Shown here: positions 17,715 to 27,757 of the stretch, one piece after another | Layout: every line of letters starts with the position of its first letter | Numbering within the stretch: the first letter of the stretch is position 1 | Assembly: GCA_016182795.1 (NCBI GenBank) | Contig: JACPFW010000042.1 | Location: 1-59,482, forward strand | Direction: 5' to 3' | DNA from: Gemmatimonadota bacterium | Lineage (GTDB): Bacteria; Gemmatimonadota; Gemmatimonadetes; Gemmatimonadales; Gemmatimonadaceae | DNA length: 59,482 nt | Position numbers and translations under genes: made by a program | Notes under the pieces: generated by a model | Seen by the model: only the letters and a program-made list of their open reading frames with translations | What the model was told of the DNA's origin: nothing | Database searches by the model: none

Positions 17715-19760
17715 CTAGAAGGCGCGGCGGACGCTGACCATCACGTGCCGGGTCGCGAACGGAAAGACGTAATTCGTCCCGCCGCTGGCGTACCCGCCGC
17801 CAAACGCCAGCCGGTCGAAGACGTTGTTCACGCGCAGGCCGACGCTCGACCCTCCGCGCGCCCAGGTCAGCCCAGCGTCCGCCAGGACGTACGAGGGGAG
17901 CGTCGCGCTGGCATCTCCGGTGTTGGTCAGCGGCGCCGCCGACACTTGGCGCGCCTCGCTCTCAAGCGAGAACCCGCGCGGCAGCCGCCAGGTCACCGCC
18001 TGCGTGGCCACGACGCGCGGCGAGAGTCGCGACCGCACATTGCGGTGCACGTCGCCCGACTCGGCGTCGACATACCGGTTGATGCGCGCGTCGTTGACGG
18101 CGATCGTCGCGTCGAGCATCAGCGTGGACGACGCCTGCCAGCGCGCCTCGGCCTCGAGTCCGCGCCGGTGCGACCCGCCGACGTTGACGCGCAGCGGCGA
18201 CCCGGTGAGGCTCAGCGCCCCGACGGCCGCGATCTCCTCGCGGAACTCCATGGCAAACAGGTTGGCGGAGACGCGCAGGCGCGGCCCCGACCACGTGGCG
18301 CCGGCCTCGTAGTCCACCACGTGCTCCGGACGCACGCGGTCGAGCGGCAGGATGGACGCGGCATTGGAGTCGTCGAGGTTGTCGGCCCCGGCAAACATGT
18401 CGTCGCGGGTGGGTTCGCGCCGCACCGAGCCGACGGACACGAAGTACGAGAGCGCCGGCGTCTGGCGCCACGTGAGGCCGATGCGTGGATTCAGAAAGCC
18501 CCAGTCGGTGGACGGTGTGGTCGGCGGCGCATGCGGATCCGGTGACGTGCGGACGGCCGGCTCGTAGCGGAAGGCCGCGCGCCGCAGCTGCAGGTCGGCA
18601 AACCACGTGGCCCGCCCCTGCTCCACCTGCACCTTCGCAAACGCCGTCTGCTCGCCCTTGTACCCGGTGTTGTCGTAGACGCGCGAGTCGAGCGTGGGCC
18701 AGATGGCGAGGAAGTGATCGCGGTGATACCGCATCACGTGCGCGCCGGCATCGAATGCCACCGCGCCGCGGCGGTACGAGTACGTGCTCAGCGCGCCGTA
18801 CCAGTTGTACGACAGGTTGAACCGCCACAGGTCGGGGTCGACTTTCACGTCGAACCAGCCGCCCGCCCCCTGGCGGTAAATGGTGGTCGTCCACACCGCG
18901 TGCTCACCGACGGCGCGCACGTGCTGCAGGTTCCAGAAGACCTGCGAGAAGCGGTCGCGTTCGTCGAGCCCCATGGGATTGGTGCGGGGATCGGCGCGGA
19001 CTGTCGCCTCGTCGGCCGCGTAATACGACGAGCGCAGCTTGGAGAGCCCGGCGAAGGCCGTGAACTTCACCACGTCCTTGTTGCCGTACCACGCCGCCGA
19101 GAGAAAGCCTGACGACGCGTTGTTTCCCGAGTGCGCGCGGAACCCGTCCGTCTGGTGCGACGAGGCGCGGGCGGCCATCGCCCACCGCCCGCCGGTGAGC
19201 CCCGACCGCCACTGCAGCGCGGCACGGCGCGTGTCGAATGCGCCGCCGGTCAGCTGCATCTCGCCGCCGCGCTTGGCCGACGCGAGGTCAAGCGACTGAA
19301 AGTTCACCGATCCGGCGTACGACGCGGTGCCAAACGCGCTCGTTCCCGTGCCGCGCTGCACCTGCACCGACTGCACACTGTTGGCGAAGTCGGGGACGTT
19401 GGAGAAGTAGAACTGCTGGTCTTCTGGATCGTTCAGCGGAATGCCGTCGAACGACAGGTTCACGCGGTTCTGGTCGAGCCCGCGGAGGCGCAGATAACTG
19501 TACCCGGTGAACGAGCCGCTCTCGGAGTAGGCGGTGATCCCCGGCACCCGCGTGGGGAGCAGGGGCGCCTCCTGCCCGGCGTAGCCGCGCTGGAGTTCGT
19601 CGCGTGAGATCGTGCGCTCGCTGAGCGGAGCGGCGCCGCTGGCTCTCAGGGCGCGTACAGTGACGCGCTCGAGGGTGTCGGCGCGCGCGGCGCGCGCGGA
19701 GTCTGGCTTCTGGGGCGCCTGCAGAAGCAGGGCCGAGACAACAAGAAATAGTGGCTGCAT
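17715..19760 (-). CDS. TonB-dependent receptor, likely for thiamine or a thiamine precursor
   Basis: This 681-residue outer-membrane receptor has a short signal ([17 protein letters not shown]), a plug domain with [32 protein letters not shown] (cut at limits) and [19 protein letters not shown], then a 22-strand-type barrel ending in a C-terminal Phe (VSVRRAF). An upstream in-frame start at 19910 is possible but would lie inside the riboswitch terminator, so I used 19760. The gene sits behind a full TPP riboswitch, which makes thiamine, or a precursor such as HMP, the best guess for the ligand. That regulation is known for TonB receptors in Bacteroidetes; substrate here is inferred. Confidence 0.92.
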   Translation of the reverse strand: MQPLFLVVSALLLQAPQKPDSARAARADTLERVTVRALRASGAAPLSERTISRDELQRGYAGQEAPLLPTRVPGITAYSESGSFTGYSYLRLRGLDQNRVNLSFDGIPLNDPEDQQFYFSNVPDFANSVQSVQVQRGTGTSAFGTASYAGSVNFQSLDLASAKRGGEMQLTGGAFDTRRAALQWRSGLTGGRWAMAARASSHQTDGFRAHSGNNASSGFLSAAWYGNKDVVKFTAFAGLSKLRSSYYAADEATVRADPRTNPMGLDERDRFSQVFWNLQHVRAVGEHAVWTTTIYRQGAGGWFDVKVDPDLWRFNLSYNWYGALSTYSYRRGAVAFDAGAHVMRYHRDHFLAIWPTLDSRVYDNTGYKGEQTAFAKVQVEQGRATWFADLQLRRAAFRYEPAVRTSPDPHAPPTTPSTDWGFLNPRIGLTWRQTPALSYFVSVGSVRREPTRDDMFAGADNLDDSNAASILPLDRVRPEHVVDYEAGATWSGPRLRVSANLFAMEFREEIAAVGALSLTGSPLRVNVGGSHRRGLEAEARWQASSTLMLDATIAVNDARINRYVDAESGDVHRNVRSRLSPRVVATQAVTWRLPRGFSLESEARQVSAAPLTNTGDASATLPSYVLADAGLTWARGGSSVGLRVNNVFDRLAFGGGYASGGTNYVFPFATRHVMVSVRRAF

Positions 19761-19814
19761 GGCCGGTTCGCGAAAACGGTTGCGATCCGGAAGTGGGCCC
19801 GACCGAGCGGCGCG

Positions 19815-19849
19815 AAATACAAAGCGCCACCCGGCCGAGTGGGTGGCGC
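19815..19849 (-). terminator. Expression-platform terminator of the TPP riboswitch
   Basis: Read on the minus strand, GCGCCACCC pairs with GGGTGGCGC in a 9-bp stem around an 8-nt loop (19849-19824), followed by TTTGTATTT (19823-19815). It lies between the aptamer and the receptor start, so TPP binding should favour premature termination. Confidence 0.88.
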
Positions 19850-19876
19850 AACGGAAACCGCCGCGACACGCCGCAC

Positions 19877-19952
19877 TCCCTACGCCGGTGTGATCCGGAT
19901 CAGGTTCCAAGGGACTTTCTCAGAGACGAAACGTCCGTCTCACCCCTGGCGG
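19877..19952 (-). ncRNA. TPP riboswitch (THI element)
   Basis: On the minus strand the conserved core is plain: a GGGGTGAGAC 5' arm, CTGAGA followed by CCC, then GAACCTGATCCGGAT, a CACCGGCGTAGGG 3' arm. The CTGAGA and GAACCTGATC motifs are the pyrimidine- and pyrophosphate-sensing parts of the thi-box. It is placed between a good promoter and a terminator, upstream of the TonB receptor, and so should shut off receptor synthesis when thiamine pyrophosphate is plentiful. Confidence 0.96.
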
Positions 19953-19961
19953 CTATGTCGA

Positions 19962-19990
19962 ATCCTAATGCGTTCCGCGGCGTCTGCCAA
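19962..19990 (-). promoter_or_regulatory. Sigma70-type promoter of the TPP riboswitch
   Basis: On the minus strand, a -35 TTGGCA (19990-19985) and a -10 TAGGAT (19967-19962) are separated by exactly 17 nt. The predicted transcript start, near 19955, falls a few bases before the first base of the aptamer. Confidence 0.7.
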
Positions 19991-20051
19991 CAGGGCTGTA
20001 GGACCGTCCGGCTTGCCACCTGCGTGCGCGCAGGCGACTTTCACCGCTCTT

Positions 20052-22859
20052 ATGTTTTCCGCCCTTCGCCGATTCCTCTCGTCGCCGACCACCGCCCGTG
20101 TCGTGGTCTGGACGACGCTGGCCCTGACCGCCATCGTTGGCGCGGTCTCGCTGGTGCTCCTCGAGGGGCGCATCCGCGACGCCGACGAGGCCCTGCTCCA
20201 GTCGCGCCGCGACGAGCGACGTTCCGAGATCCAGCGTTGGCACCGCGACCTCGTGCGGGCCAGCCACGCCATTGTCGCGGCGCCGGCCGTCCTTCCCGTC
20301 CTCCAGCAGCGACTGTCCGGCCGCGCCGGTGGCCGCGACGCGCGCGCCGCCGACGAGGCAATGGCGACGGCGCTGCAGGCGCAGGGATGGCTCAGCTGGT
20401 CGCTCGTGGACAGCGGCGGTCGCGTGATTGCCGCGTCGGGGCTGTCGCGCGACGAAGCAGCGGCACGCTGGCGTGACAACGCTCGGTTGCACCGCTCCTC
20501 CGGCGGCGTGCAGGTGGTGAGCGCGCCAATGCCGCTGCCGCGCACCACGGAGGTCGCGGGCGAGAAGCTGGACGCCGGCGAACCGTTCGTCACCATCGCC
20601 ACGCCGGTGCAGGACGTCGGGGGCCGACATCTTGGCGCCGTGCTGTTCGACGCGCCCCTCGCGGTTCGTCTGGAGGTCAGCCGCACGTGGAAGACGGGCG
20701 ATGCCTATCTGGTGCGGCGCGACGGCGTCTTTGCCAGCGTCCCGCGATTCGGCTCGGCGCTCGTGCGAGCCGGCGTGCAGGCCCCGGGCTCGGGATCGCC
20801 CGCGTTCCAGATCGCCGTGCGGGACCCGGGTCGGACGCTGCGCACCCTCAAGACCACGCCGCGCACCGCCGCCTCGTGGCCGCTGACGCGCGCGGCCGCC
20901 GAGGTGGTGAAGGGCTCGACCGACGTGGAGATGGGCGGCTATCGGAACTACCGCGGCGAAACCGTCGTCGGCGCGTGGACCTTCCTGCCGGAGATCGACG
21001 CCGGCCTCGTTTTCGAGCTGGACGCCGCCGAGGCGTTCGCGCAGGCGCGCATCCTGCGCTGGCTCTACCTCACGCTCTGTGTGGTGCTGCTGATCAATGC
21101 GGTCGTCGCCGTGCTCAACCGACGCCGCGCCCAGCGGCAGCGCACCCTGCGCAAGGCCGCGGAGGCCTCGCTGCGCGCCGCCAAGGAGCAGGCCGAGGCC
21201 GCCTCGCAGGCCAAGAGCGAGTTCCTGGCGACGATGAGCCACGAGATCCGCACGCCGATGAACGGCGTGATCGGCATGACGGCCCTGCTCGCCGAGACGA
21301 CACTCAGCGTCGAGCAGCGCTCGTACGTCGAGACGGCGCAGCGCTCCGCGGACCATCTGCTCAGCGTCATCAACGATATTCTCGATTTTTCCAAGATCGA
21401 GGCCGGCAAGCTCACGCTCGATCCCATCCCGTTCGATCTGCATATCGCGGTCTCCGAGGTGGCGGACCTCATTGCCCCGCGGGCGCGCGAAAAGGGAACC
21501 GAGATTGTCGTGCGCATTGCGCCCGACACGCCGCGCCGCGTGATTGGCGACAGCGGCCGTCTGCGCCAGGTGCTGCTCAATCTCACCGGCAACGCGGTGA
21601 AGTTCACCGAACGCGGCCACGTGCTGATCGACGTCGAGTCGCACGCGGCCGACGACGGGCGGGCGACGGTGGTGTTCAGCGTGCACGACACCGGCATCGG
21701 CATCGCGGCCGACCGGCTGGCGCGGCTGTTCACTCCCTTCGAGCAGGGCGATTCGTCGACGACGCGGCGGTTCGGCGGCACCGGACTGGGGTTGTCCATC
21801 AGCAAGCGGCTGGTGGACCTGATGCACGGCGACGTCAGCGTGGAGAGCACGCCGGGCGTCGGCTCGATCTTCCGCGTGACGGTCACGCTGCCGCTCGATC
21901 CGAGCGCGCTGCCGGTGGCGGCTCCCGCCGCCGAGCTGCGCGGCGTGCACGCGCTCGTGGTGGATGACAATGACGTCGGCCTGCGCGTGCTGCGCGAGCG
22001 GCTGACCTCGTGGGGCATGCGCGTGGGCGTTGCGACGGACGGTGACGCCGCCCTGGCGGAGATTCGCCGCGCGCTCGACGACGGCGACCCCTACGTGGTG
22101 GCTGTGGTCGACTACATGATGCCCGGCGCCGACGGCGAGGGCGTGGGGCGCGCGGTGCGCGCCGACCCCAAGTTCGACGGGCTCGGACTCGTGATCGCGA
22201 CGTCGGCGTCGCTGCGCGGCGACGCGCTGAAGTTTCGCGCCGTCGGCTACGACGGCTACCTGCCCAAGCCTCTGCGCGCCGACACGCTGCAGCAAATGAT
22301 CGAGGCGGTGGTGGCGCGCCGCGCGGGCGGTCAGGCGCCGCCCGAGTCGGAGCCGCTGCTGACGCAGCATTTGCTGGCCGAGCGCGCGTCCATGGCGCGC
22401 GACGCCATGCGGCAGAGCACGCTGCCCATGCCGCGCGCGACGTCGCGGGCCCGCCTGCGCGTTCTGCTGGTGGAAGACGACATGGTCAACCAGATCATTT
22501 CGCGCAAAATGCTCGAGTCGCTCCACTGCGAAGTCGAACTCGCCACCGACGGCCTGCAGGCGGTGGACCGCGCGCTGCTGCGCCAGTACGACGCGGTGCT
22601 GATGGACTGCCATCTGCCGCATCTTGACGGTTACGAGGCGACGCGGCGCATTCGCGCCGCTGAGCAGCCCGGACGGCACGTGCAGATCATCGCGCTCACC
22701 GCGAGCGCGCTCGCCGAGGAGCGCCACCGCTGCCTCGGCGCCGGCATGGACGACTTCGTGAGCAAGCCGACCAAGCTGGACGACGTGCGCCGCGCGCTCG
22801 ACCGCGTGATCGACCGCGGCGTCGCCGCCACGGCGATGCCGTCGCTGCCGCCCGACTAA
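20052..22859 (+). CDS. Hybrid histidine kinase with extracytoplasmic sensor and two receivers
   Basis: Reading from the ATG at 20052 gives 935 residues. An N-terminal helix (about 15-37) and a second (about 337-356) enclose a periplasmic domain of about 300 residues that looks Cache-like. HisKA carries His397 ([10 protein letters not shown]), the ATPase domain has HDTGIGI and [13 protein letters not shown], and both receivers look active: Asp687 (VVDYMMPG) and Asp852 ([11 protein letters not shown]). A longer reading frame upstream overlaps the riboswitch on the other strand and is unlikely to be coding. It diverges from the TPP-controlled receptor, but nothing ties its signal to thiamine. 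Confidence 0.92.
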   Translation: MFSALRRFLSSPTTARVVVWTTLALTAIVGAVSLVLLEGRIRDADEALLQSRRDERRSEIQRWHRDLVRASHAIVAAPAVLPVLQQRLSGRAGGRDARAADEAMATALQAQGWLSWSLVDSGGRVIAASGLSRDEAAARWRDNARLHRSSGGVQVVSAPMPLPRTTEVAGEKLDAGEPFVTIATPVQDVGGRHLGAVLFDAPLAVRLEVSRTWKTGDAYLVRRDGVFASVPRFGSALVRAGVQAPGSGSPAFQIAVRDPGRTLRTLKTTPRTAASWPLTRAAAEVVKGSTDVEMGGYRNYRGETVVGAWTFLPEIDAGLVFELDAAEAFAQARILRWLYLTLCVVLLINAVVAVLNRRRAQRQRTLRKAAEASLRAAKEQAEAASQAKSEFLATMSHEIRTPMNGVIGMTALLAETTLSVEQRSYVETAQRSADHLLSVINDILDFSKIEAGKLTLDPIPFDLHIAVSEVADLIAPRAREKGTEIVVRIAPDTPRRVIGDSGRLRQVLLNLTGNAVKFTERGHVLIDVESHAADDGRATVVFSVHDTGIGIAADRLARLFTPFEQGDSSTTRRFGGTGLGLSISKRLVDLMHGDVSVESTPGVGSIFRVTVTLPLDPSALPVAAPAAELRGVHALVVDDNDVGLRVLRERLTSWGMRVGVATDGDAALAEIRRALDDGDPYVVAVVDYMMPGADGEGVGRAVRADPKFDGLGLVIATSASLRGDALKFRAVGYDGYLPKPLRADTLQQMIEAVVARRAGGQAPPESEPLLTQHLLAERASMARDAMRQSTLPMPRATSRARLRVLLVEDDMVNQIISRKMLESLHCEVELATDGLQAVDRALLRQYDAVLMDCHLPHLDGYEATRRIRAAEQPGRHVQIIALTASALAEERHRCLGAGMDDFVSKPTKLDDVRRALDRVIDRGVAATAMPSLPPD

Positions 22860-22944
22860 CACTCCCGGCGGGTCGCCGTGTAAATTATGCGTCGCGCCCT
22901 CTCTCGCGCGCGACGCTGACCCCCTATTCCTGGAGCCCTCCTGC

Positions 22945-23493
22945 ATGTCGCGGTCCCGTCTCTTCCTGCCCTCCGGAAGTCTCGCTGTCTTAACTCTCGC
23001 CGCCGGCGTCGCCGCCACTTCGGCCACCGCCACGCCCCGGACGCAGGACGAGAAGCCGTTCGTGCAGGCGTCGAGCGACGTCGCCGCCGGTGAGTACCTG
23101 ATGACCGTCGCGAGCTGCCACGACTGCCATACCGCCGGTTGGGTGGAGAAGAAGGGTCAGGTGGCCAAGGAAGATCAGCTCTCGGGCAACCCGGTGGGCT
23201 TCTACGGCCCGTGGGGAACGACGTACGGCAAGAACCTGCGCCAAGTCGCCGACCGCCACAGCGAAGACGAATGGGTCGACATCCTCCGCACCGCCGACCA
23301 CGGACAGGGCGCGCTGCCGATGCCGTGGCACGACGCGTCGAAGTTCAGCGACAAGGATCTGCGCGCGCTGTACCGCTATGCGAAGTCGCTGGGCCCCAAG
23401 GCGGTGCGTCTGCCGCGCAACACCAAGCCGGGGATCAAGCCGACCACGGGCCAGTACATCGACCTCACCGTCAAGGATTCGACCAGCAAGTAG
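22945..23493 (+). CDS. Periplasmic monohaem cytochrome c
   Basis: This 182-residue protein has a cleavable signal (residues 1 to about 30), one haem c site (CHDCH, Cys58-His62) and a plausible axial Met in LPMPWHDASKF near residue 130. The phrase YLMTVASCHDCHT and the closing helix LRALYRYAKSLG are typical of class I cytochromes that act as electron donors or alcohol-dehydrogenase partners. No oxidoreductase partner is adjacent. It converges with the SDR-DUF2867 gene. Confidence 0.9.
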   Translation: MSRSRLFLPSGSLAVLTLAAGVAATSATATPRTQDEKPFVQASSDVAAGEYLMTVASCHDCHTAGWVEKKGQVAKEDQLSGNPVGFYGPWGTTYGKNLRQVADRHSEDEWVDILRTADHGQGALPMPWHDASKFSDKDLRALYRYAKSLGPKAVRLPRNTKPGIKPTTGQYIDLTVKDSTSK

Positions 23494-23500
23494 CACACCT

Positions 23501-23537
23501 CGCGGTGAACGCGTGCCATCAGCGCGCGTTCACCGCG
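23501..23537. terminator. Bidirectional hairpin between convergent genes
   Basis: A perfect 13-bp inverted repeat, CGCGGTGAACGCG (23501-23513) and CGCGTTCACCGCG (23525-23537), lies just after the cytochrome c stop and overlaps the last codons of the convergent SDR gene. It could end transcripts from either side. Confidence 0.65.
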
Positions 23538-25011
23538 CCTGCTGTTCGGCTGCTTCCGCGCGCGCCTTGAGCGCGTCGATCATCCCCGGAAAGATGAAGC
23601 GGTGAAACGGCAGCACCGCGTACCAGTACAGGTAGCCGAGCAGACCGTCCGGATCAAAGAACGCGGTCTGCTCCACGCGGCACCCCTGCTTGTCGGGAAG
23701 CACCTCGAACTGGAGCCACGCTGAGCCCGGCAGCTTCATCTCCGCGCGCAGGCGCAGCAGGTGCGCCTCCTCGAGTGCCTCAACGCGCCAGAAGTCCACG
23801 GGTTCACCGATGCGCAGGTCGCGCGGGTGGCGGCGCCCGCGCCGCATGCCGGTGCCGCCCACCAAGCGATCGAGCACGCCGCGCAGCTGCCAGAGCCAGT
23901 TGCCGGCCAGCCAGCCGTTCTCGCCGCCCAGACGGCAGATCGCCTCGAAGAGCCGTTCGGGCGGCGCATGCACGCGCCGCCGCTTGCGGTCGAGCAGCAT
24001 GCCCTCGTGCTCGCCGAGTACATCCTCGTCGCCCTGATCCTGGGCGAGACTCGAGAGCGACGAGGCCCATGTGGTCGCCACGGAATCCTCAGCGACACGA
24101 CGCAGCGCGAGACGCACCGCCTCGTCGTAGCCGGTGGGCTCCACGCGAAAGACGCGGCGGGCGGCGTCGTCCTTCACGATGACTTGCGTGCGCATGCTCT
24201 CGACCAGCGGTTCGGCAATGCTGAACGGAATCGGGGTGAACAGGTCGACCCAGTGCCCGGCCAGCTCGGGGAGCGGCACGGGAAGCGCGAGGATGAGGCG
24301 GCGCAGGCCGCGGATGCGCGCATACCGCTGCATCATGTCGCGGTACGACAGCACGTCGGCTCCACCGATCTCGAAGACGCCATGCGCCTCGGGGTGCTCG
24401 AGTGACTCGACGAGGTAGTCGAGCACCGAGCGGATGCCGATCGGCTGACAGGCGGTGTCGACGGCGGTCGGCGCGAGCAACACCGGCAGGCGCTCGACCA
24501 GATGGCGGATCATCTCGAAGCTCGCGCTCCCCGAACCGACAATGACGGCGGCGCGGAACTCGAGCACCGGCACGCCCGTCGAGGCCAGGGCGCGCCCAAC
24601 TTCCTGTCGAGAGTACAGGTGCGGACTGCGCTCGAACTGCGGTTCGCCCAGCCCGCCCAGGTAGATGATGCGTTTGACGCTCGCGCGGTCAGCGGCGGCG
24701 GCGAACGCGAGCGCCATCAGGCGGTCGCGCTCGCGGTAGTACTTGCCCGCCGCCATCGAGTGCACGAGGTAGTACGCCACGTCGATGCCGTCGAAGACAT
24801 TCCAGAAGACGTCCGGTTCTTCGAGGTCGCCGGGGACGATCTCGGCGTCAGGCCACGGATGTCCCGCGAGGCGGCTCGGGTTGCGCACGACGCAACGCAC
24901 GTGGTGGCCGCGATCGAGGAGCCGCGGCACGAGGCGGCCGCCGATGTAGCCCGTTGCCCCCGTGACAAGGACGCGAAGGGGCCGCGCGTGAGTGGTGGGA
25001 GGCGAAGTCAC
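23530..25011 (-). CDS. NAD(P)-binding SDR fused to DUF2867
   Basis: The N-terminal part (to about residue 290) is an atypical short-chain dehydrogenase with VLVTGATGYIGGRLVPRL, YLVHSM and YSRQEVGRAL. The C-terminal part (about 330-490) is DUF2867, ending with YWYAVLPFHRFIFPGM. This two-domain layout is common and usually annotated as a membrane-associated NAD-dependent epimerase-like protein with unknown substrate. I used the GTG at 25011, which starts 11 residues before the first beta strand; a GTG at 25065 would give 511 residues. It diverges from the pantothenate cluster. Confidence 0.82.
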   Translation of the reverse strand: MTSPPTTHARPLRVLVTGATGYIGGRLVPRLLDRGHHVRCVVRNPSRLAGHPWPDAEIVPGDLEEPDVFWNVFDGIDVAYYLVHSMAAGKYYRERDRLMALAFAAAADRASVKRIIYLGGLGEPQFERSPHLYSRQEVGRALASTGVPVLEFRAAVIVGSGSASFEMIRHLVERLPVLLAPTAVDTACQPIGIRSVLDYLVESLEHPEAHGVFEIGGADVLSYRDMMQRYARIRGLRRLILALPVPLPELAGHWVDLFTPIPFSIAEPLVESMRTQVIVKDDAARRVFRVEPTGYDEAVRLALRRVAEDSVATTWASSLSSLAQDQGDEDVLGEHEGMLLDRKRRRVHAPPERLFEAICRLGGENGWLAGNWLWQLRGVLDRLVGGTGMRRGRRHPRDLRIGEPVDFWRVEALEEAHLLRLRAEMKLPGSAWLQFEVLPDKQGCRVEQTAFFDPDGLLGYLYWYAVLPFHRFIFPGMIDALKARAEAAEQQAR

Positions 25012-25079
25012 GGTCCCAGAATACTCGACGCCGCCGGCGCGGAACGCCAGCGGGGCCGAAGCCACAGAACGGCCTGATG

Positions 25080-25108
25080 ACCGTTCGGCCCGTCGGGCTG
25101 ATTATCTT
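25080..25108 (+). promoter_or_regulatory. Promoter of the DUF2520-panC-panB operon
   Basis: ACCGTT (25080-25085) and TATCTT (25103-25108) are separated by 17 nt, the same two hexamers and spacing seen before valS. The -10 ends only 6 nt before the ATG, which predicts a leaderless or nearly leaderless transcript. Confidence 0.5.
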
Positions 25109-25114
25109 TCCGTG

Positions 25115-25972
25115 ATGACCGACCTGCCAGGTCCACTCGTGGTGGTAGGCGCCGGGCGGCTCGGACTCGTGATGGCCGAGGCCGTTCGCGATGCCGGCAT
25201 CCCGTTGCTTGGCGTCGTCGCGCGCAGCGATGCGGCGCGCACGCGCTGCACGGCTCGCGGGCTCGCCGTGCGCGCCGACGCGACCGGAGCCGCCGCCGTC
25301 GTGCTCTGCGTCCCCGACGATGAGGTCGCCGCAGCGGCCTCCGCGCTCCCGCCCAGCGTGCAGGTGGTGATGCACACCAGCGGGTGCGTGGGACTTGGCG
25401 CACTCGCGGAAGCGAGTATGCACGGCGCCGCGGTGGGGAGCGTGCATCCCCTGATGACCTTCACGGCGCAGGATCGCGGGAGCAGGCTCGCGGGTGTCCC
25501 GATGGCCATCACGACCGGCGACGCACGCGCCCATGCCGCTGGCCTGGCGCTGGTGCATGCCGTGCGCGGGATTCCGTTCGATCTGGACGGCGCGTCCAAA
25601 CCGCTGTATCACGCCGGTGCATCCTTGGCAGCGAACGCGACGGTGGCACTCCTCGACGCCGCCATCGCCTGTGCCGTCGCGGCGGGCATGCCCGTGGCGA
25701 TGGCGCGCAACGCACTGGCCGACCTGACGGCCGCGGCTGTCGACCGCGTGCGGGAACTCGGCCCCGATGATGCCCTGACCGGACCCGTGGCGCGCGGAGA
25801 CGCCGGTACTGTGCGCGCCCACCGCACCATGCTGGCGGCGCGCGCACCGGAACATCTGCCTCTGTATGACGCCACGGCGCGCGCCGTGCTCGCGCTCGTG
25901 CGGCGCCGCGCACGCGCCGACGATGCGACCACGACGGTACGCGCGGCGCTCGACGAAGAGGCCACGCCATGA
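25115..25972 (+). CDS. Rossmann/DUF2520 oxidoreductase, candidate ketopantoate reductase
   Basis: This 285-residue protein has an N-terminal NAD(P)-binding fold (VVVGAGRLGLVMAEAV, residues 9-24) and a C-terminal helical DUF2520 domain (about 150-285; SKPLYHAGASLAANATVAL). The build resembles 6-phosphogluconate/ketopantoate reductases. It overlaps panC by 4 nt (ATGA, 25969-25972), and panB follows the same way. No panE or ilvC is in the window. By position it is a good candidate for the missing NADPH-dependent reduction of ketopantoate to pantoate; this is inference, and the family is formally uncharacterised. Confidence 0.82.
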   Translation: MTDLPGPLVVVGAGRLGLVMAEAVRDAGIPLLGVVARSDAARTRCTARGLAVRADATGAAAVVLCVPDDEVAAAASALPPSVQVVMHTSGCVGLGALAEASMHGAAVGSVHPLMTFTAQDRGSRLAGVPMAITTGDARAHAAGLALVHAVRGIPFDLDGASKPLYHAGASLAANATVALLDAAIACAVAAGMPVAMARNALADLTAAAVDRVRELGPDDALTGPVARGDAGTVRAHRTMLAARAPEHLPLYDATARAVLALVRRRARADDATTTVRAALDEEATP

Positions 25973-26811
25973 AGCACGTGGAAACCGTCGCCGAGTTGCG
26001 CGCCGAGGTGGCTGCCACGCGGATGGCCGGATTGCCCGTGCGCTTCGTGCCAACCATGGGCGCGCTGCACGAGGCGCACGCGGCGTTGGTGCGCGCGGCC
26101 CGCGCTGATGGCGGTTTCGTGGTGGTGAGCATCTATGTGAATCCCGCGCAGTTCGGGCCCACGGAAGACTTCGCCCGCTACCCGCGGACGCCGGACGCCG
26201 ACTCCGCATTGGCCATGGCAGCCGGCGCCGATCTGCTCTGGTCTGCGCGCGACGACGAGATGTACCCCGCGGGGGAATCCACCCGCCTGCGCACGGGCGC
26301 GCTCGGCGACATTCTGTGCGGCGCGTTTCGGCCCGGGCATTTTGACGGCGTCGCGACCGTCGTCGCCAAGTTGCTCGCCGCCACCGGTGCCGACACCCTG
26401 TATCTCGGCGAAAAGGACTTCCAGCAGACGATCATTGTTCGGCGGATGATCAGCGACCTGCTCCTCCCCGTACAACTGGTCGTGGTGCCGACCGTGCGCG
26501 ACACCGACGGGCTCGCGCTGTCGAGCCGTAATCGTTATCTCAGCGCCGACGAGCGTCCGGTCGCGCTGGCGATTCCGCACGCGCTTGACGCGGCGGCGGC
26601 CGCCGCCGACGCCGGGCACGACACGCGCGATGCCCTCACCGCGCTGCGCGCCGTGCTCGACGCCGAGTCGCGACTGCACGTGCAGTACGCCGAGATCCGC
26701 GACTCGGCGACGCTCGCCGTGCGGGAGCGGCTGGCCCCCGGGGCGCGGGCGTTCGTCGCTGCGCATGTGGGCACGACGCGGCTGATCGACAACCGGCTTC
26801 TGCGGCCATGA
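25969..26811 (+). CDS. panC: Pantothenate synthetase
   Basis: This 280-residue enzyme condenses pantoate and beta-alanine with ATP to make pantothenate. The HIGH-like motif (PTMGALHEAH), the YVNPAQFGPTEDFARYPR segment and the LSSRNRYLS loop are all present, and its length is normal. It is translationally coupled on both sides by ATGA overlaps. Confidence 0.97.
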   Translation: MKHVETVAELRAEVAATRMAGLPVRFVPTMGALHEAHAALVRAARADGGFVVVSIYVNPAQFGPTEDFARYPRTPDADSALAMAAGADLLWSARDDEMYPAGESTRLRTGALGDILCGAFRPGHFDGVATVVAKLLAATGADTLYLGEKDFQQTIIVRRMISDLLLPVQLVVVPTVRDTDGLALSSRNRYLSADERPVALAIPHALDAAAAAADAGHDTRDALTALRAVLDAESRLHVQYAEIRDSATLAVRERLAPGARAFVAAHVGTTRLIDNRLLRP

Positions 26812-27659
26812 CGCGCGCCTCCTGGAACGGGCTCTCCGCGCGCAAGGGCGTGCCGCCCATCGTGATGGTGACGGCGTACGACTACCCGACGGCGCGCGCC
26901 GCCGTACGCGGCGGCGCTGACGTCGTGCTTGTCGGCGACTCGGCCGCGATGGTCGTCCTGGGACGCGCCGACACCTCCACCTTCCCACTCGAGGCCGCCG
27001 TACTCTTCACCGAAGCCGTGGCGCGCGGCGCCGGCACCACGCCCGTCGTGGCCGACCTGACGGCCGGGAGCTACGAAGGCAGCGACGCCGAGGCCGTGCG
27101 GGCCTCACAGCGGCTCGCCGAGGCGGGCGCCGACGCGGTGAAGCTCGAGGGAGCCGGCCCAATGTGCGACCGTGTACGCGCGGTCGTGGCGAGCGGCGTC
27201 CCGGTAGTCGGGCACCTTGGCCTGTTGCCGCAGACCGCGTCGGCCACTGGCGGCTACGTGGCACGAGCCCGCACCGCCGACGAGGCACTCCGGCTTGTGG
27301 CTGATGCCGAGGCGCTCGTGGCCGCCGGTATCGCGATGCTCGTACTCGAGGCGGTGCCGAGCGACGTCGCCGCGGCCGTCACCAAACGGGTTGCCGTACC
27401 CGTCATCGGCATTGGCGCCGGCGCGGCGTGCGATGGCCAGGTACTTGTCTGGCACGACCTGCTCGGTTTTGGCGATGCCCGGGCGGCCCGGTTCGTGCGA
27501 CGCTACGCGATGCTGCTCGAGACCGCGGCCGACGGCATTGCGCGATTCGCCGGGGACGTGCGGTCTGGGGCGTATCCGCAGGTGGAGCACACCTACGGAA
27601 TGCCGGCGGCCGAACGCGCCGCGTTTCTGGAGCGTCTTGTCCCGGGTGAAGAACGATGA
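26808..27659 (+). CDS. panB: 3-methyl-2-oxobutanoate hydroxymethyltransferase
   Basis: This 283-residue TIM-barrel enzyme makes ketopantoate from 2-oxoisovalerate and methylene-tetrahydrofolate. Family motifs include MVTAYDYPTARAA, VLVGDSAAMVVLG, VKLEGAG, GHLGLLPQTA and VIGIGAGAACDGQVLV (metal and substrate sites). The order panC-panB with the DUF2520 gene in front covers the pathway from oxoisovalerate to pantothenate, if the first gene is the reductase. Confidence 0.97.
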   Translation: MTRASWNGLSARKGVPPIVMVTAYDYPTARAAVRGGADVVLVGDSAAMVVLGRADTSTFPLEAAVLFTEAVARGAGTTPVVADLTAGSYEGSDAEAVRASQRLAEAGADAVKLEGAGPMCDRVRAVVASGVPVVGHLGLLPQTASATGGYVARARTADEALRLVADAEALVAAGIAMLVLEAVPSDVAAAVTKRVAVPVIGIGAGAACDGQVLVWHDLLGFGDARAARFVRRYAMLLETAADGIARFAGDVRSGAYPQVEHTYGMPAAERAAFLERLVPGEER

Positions 27660-27757
27660 CGGCCTCTCGGACCGTGCCTGGGGCGAGACACCATCGGCCT
27701 CCTGCCGGCCCGTGCTGCGAGTGGACCATCTCCGTAGCGCACGGCTAGCTTGCGGGC

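Noticed and set aside
27660..27757. Cobalamin riboswitch before the BtuB-like receptor
   Set aside because: The gap is only 98 bp and lacks the conserved B12 box; a cobalamin aptamer needs about 180-200 nt.
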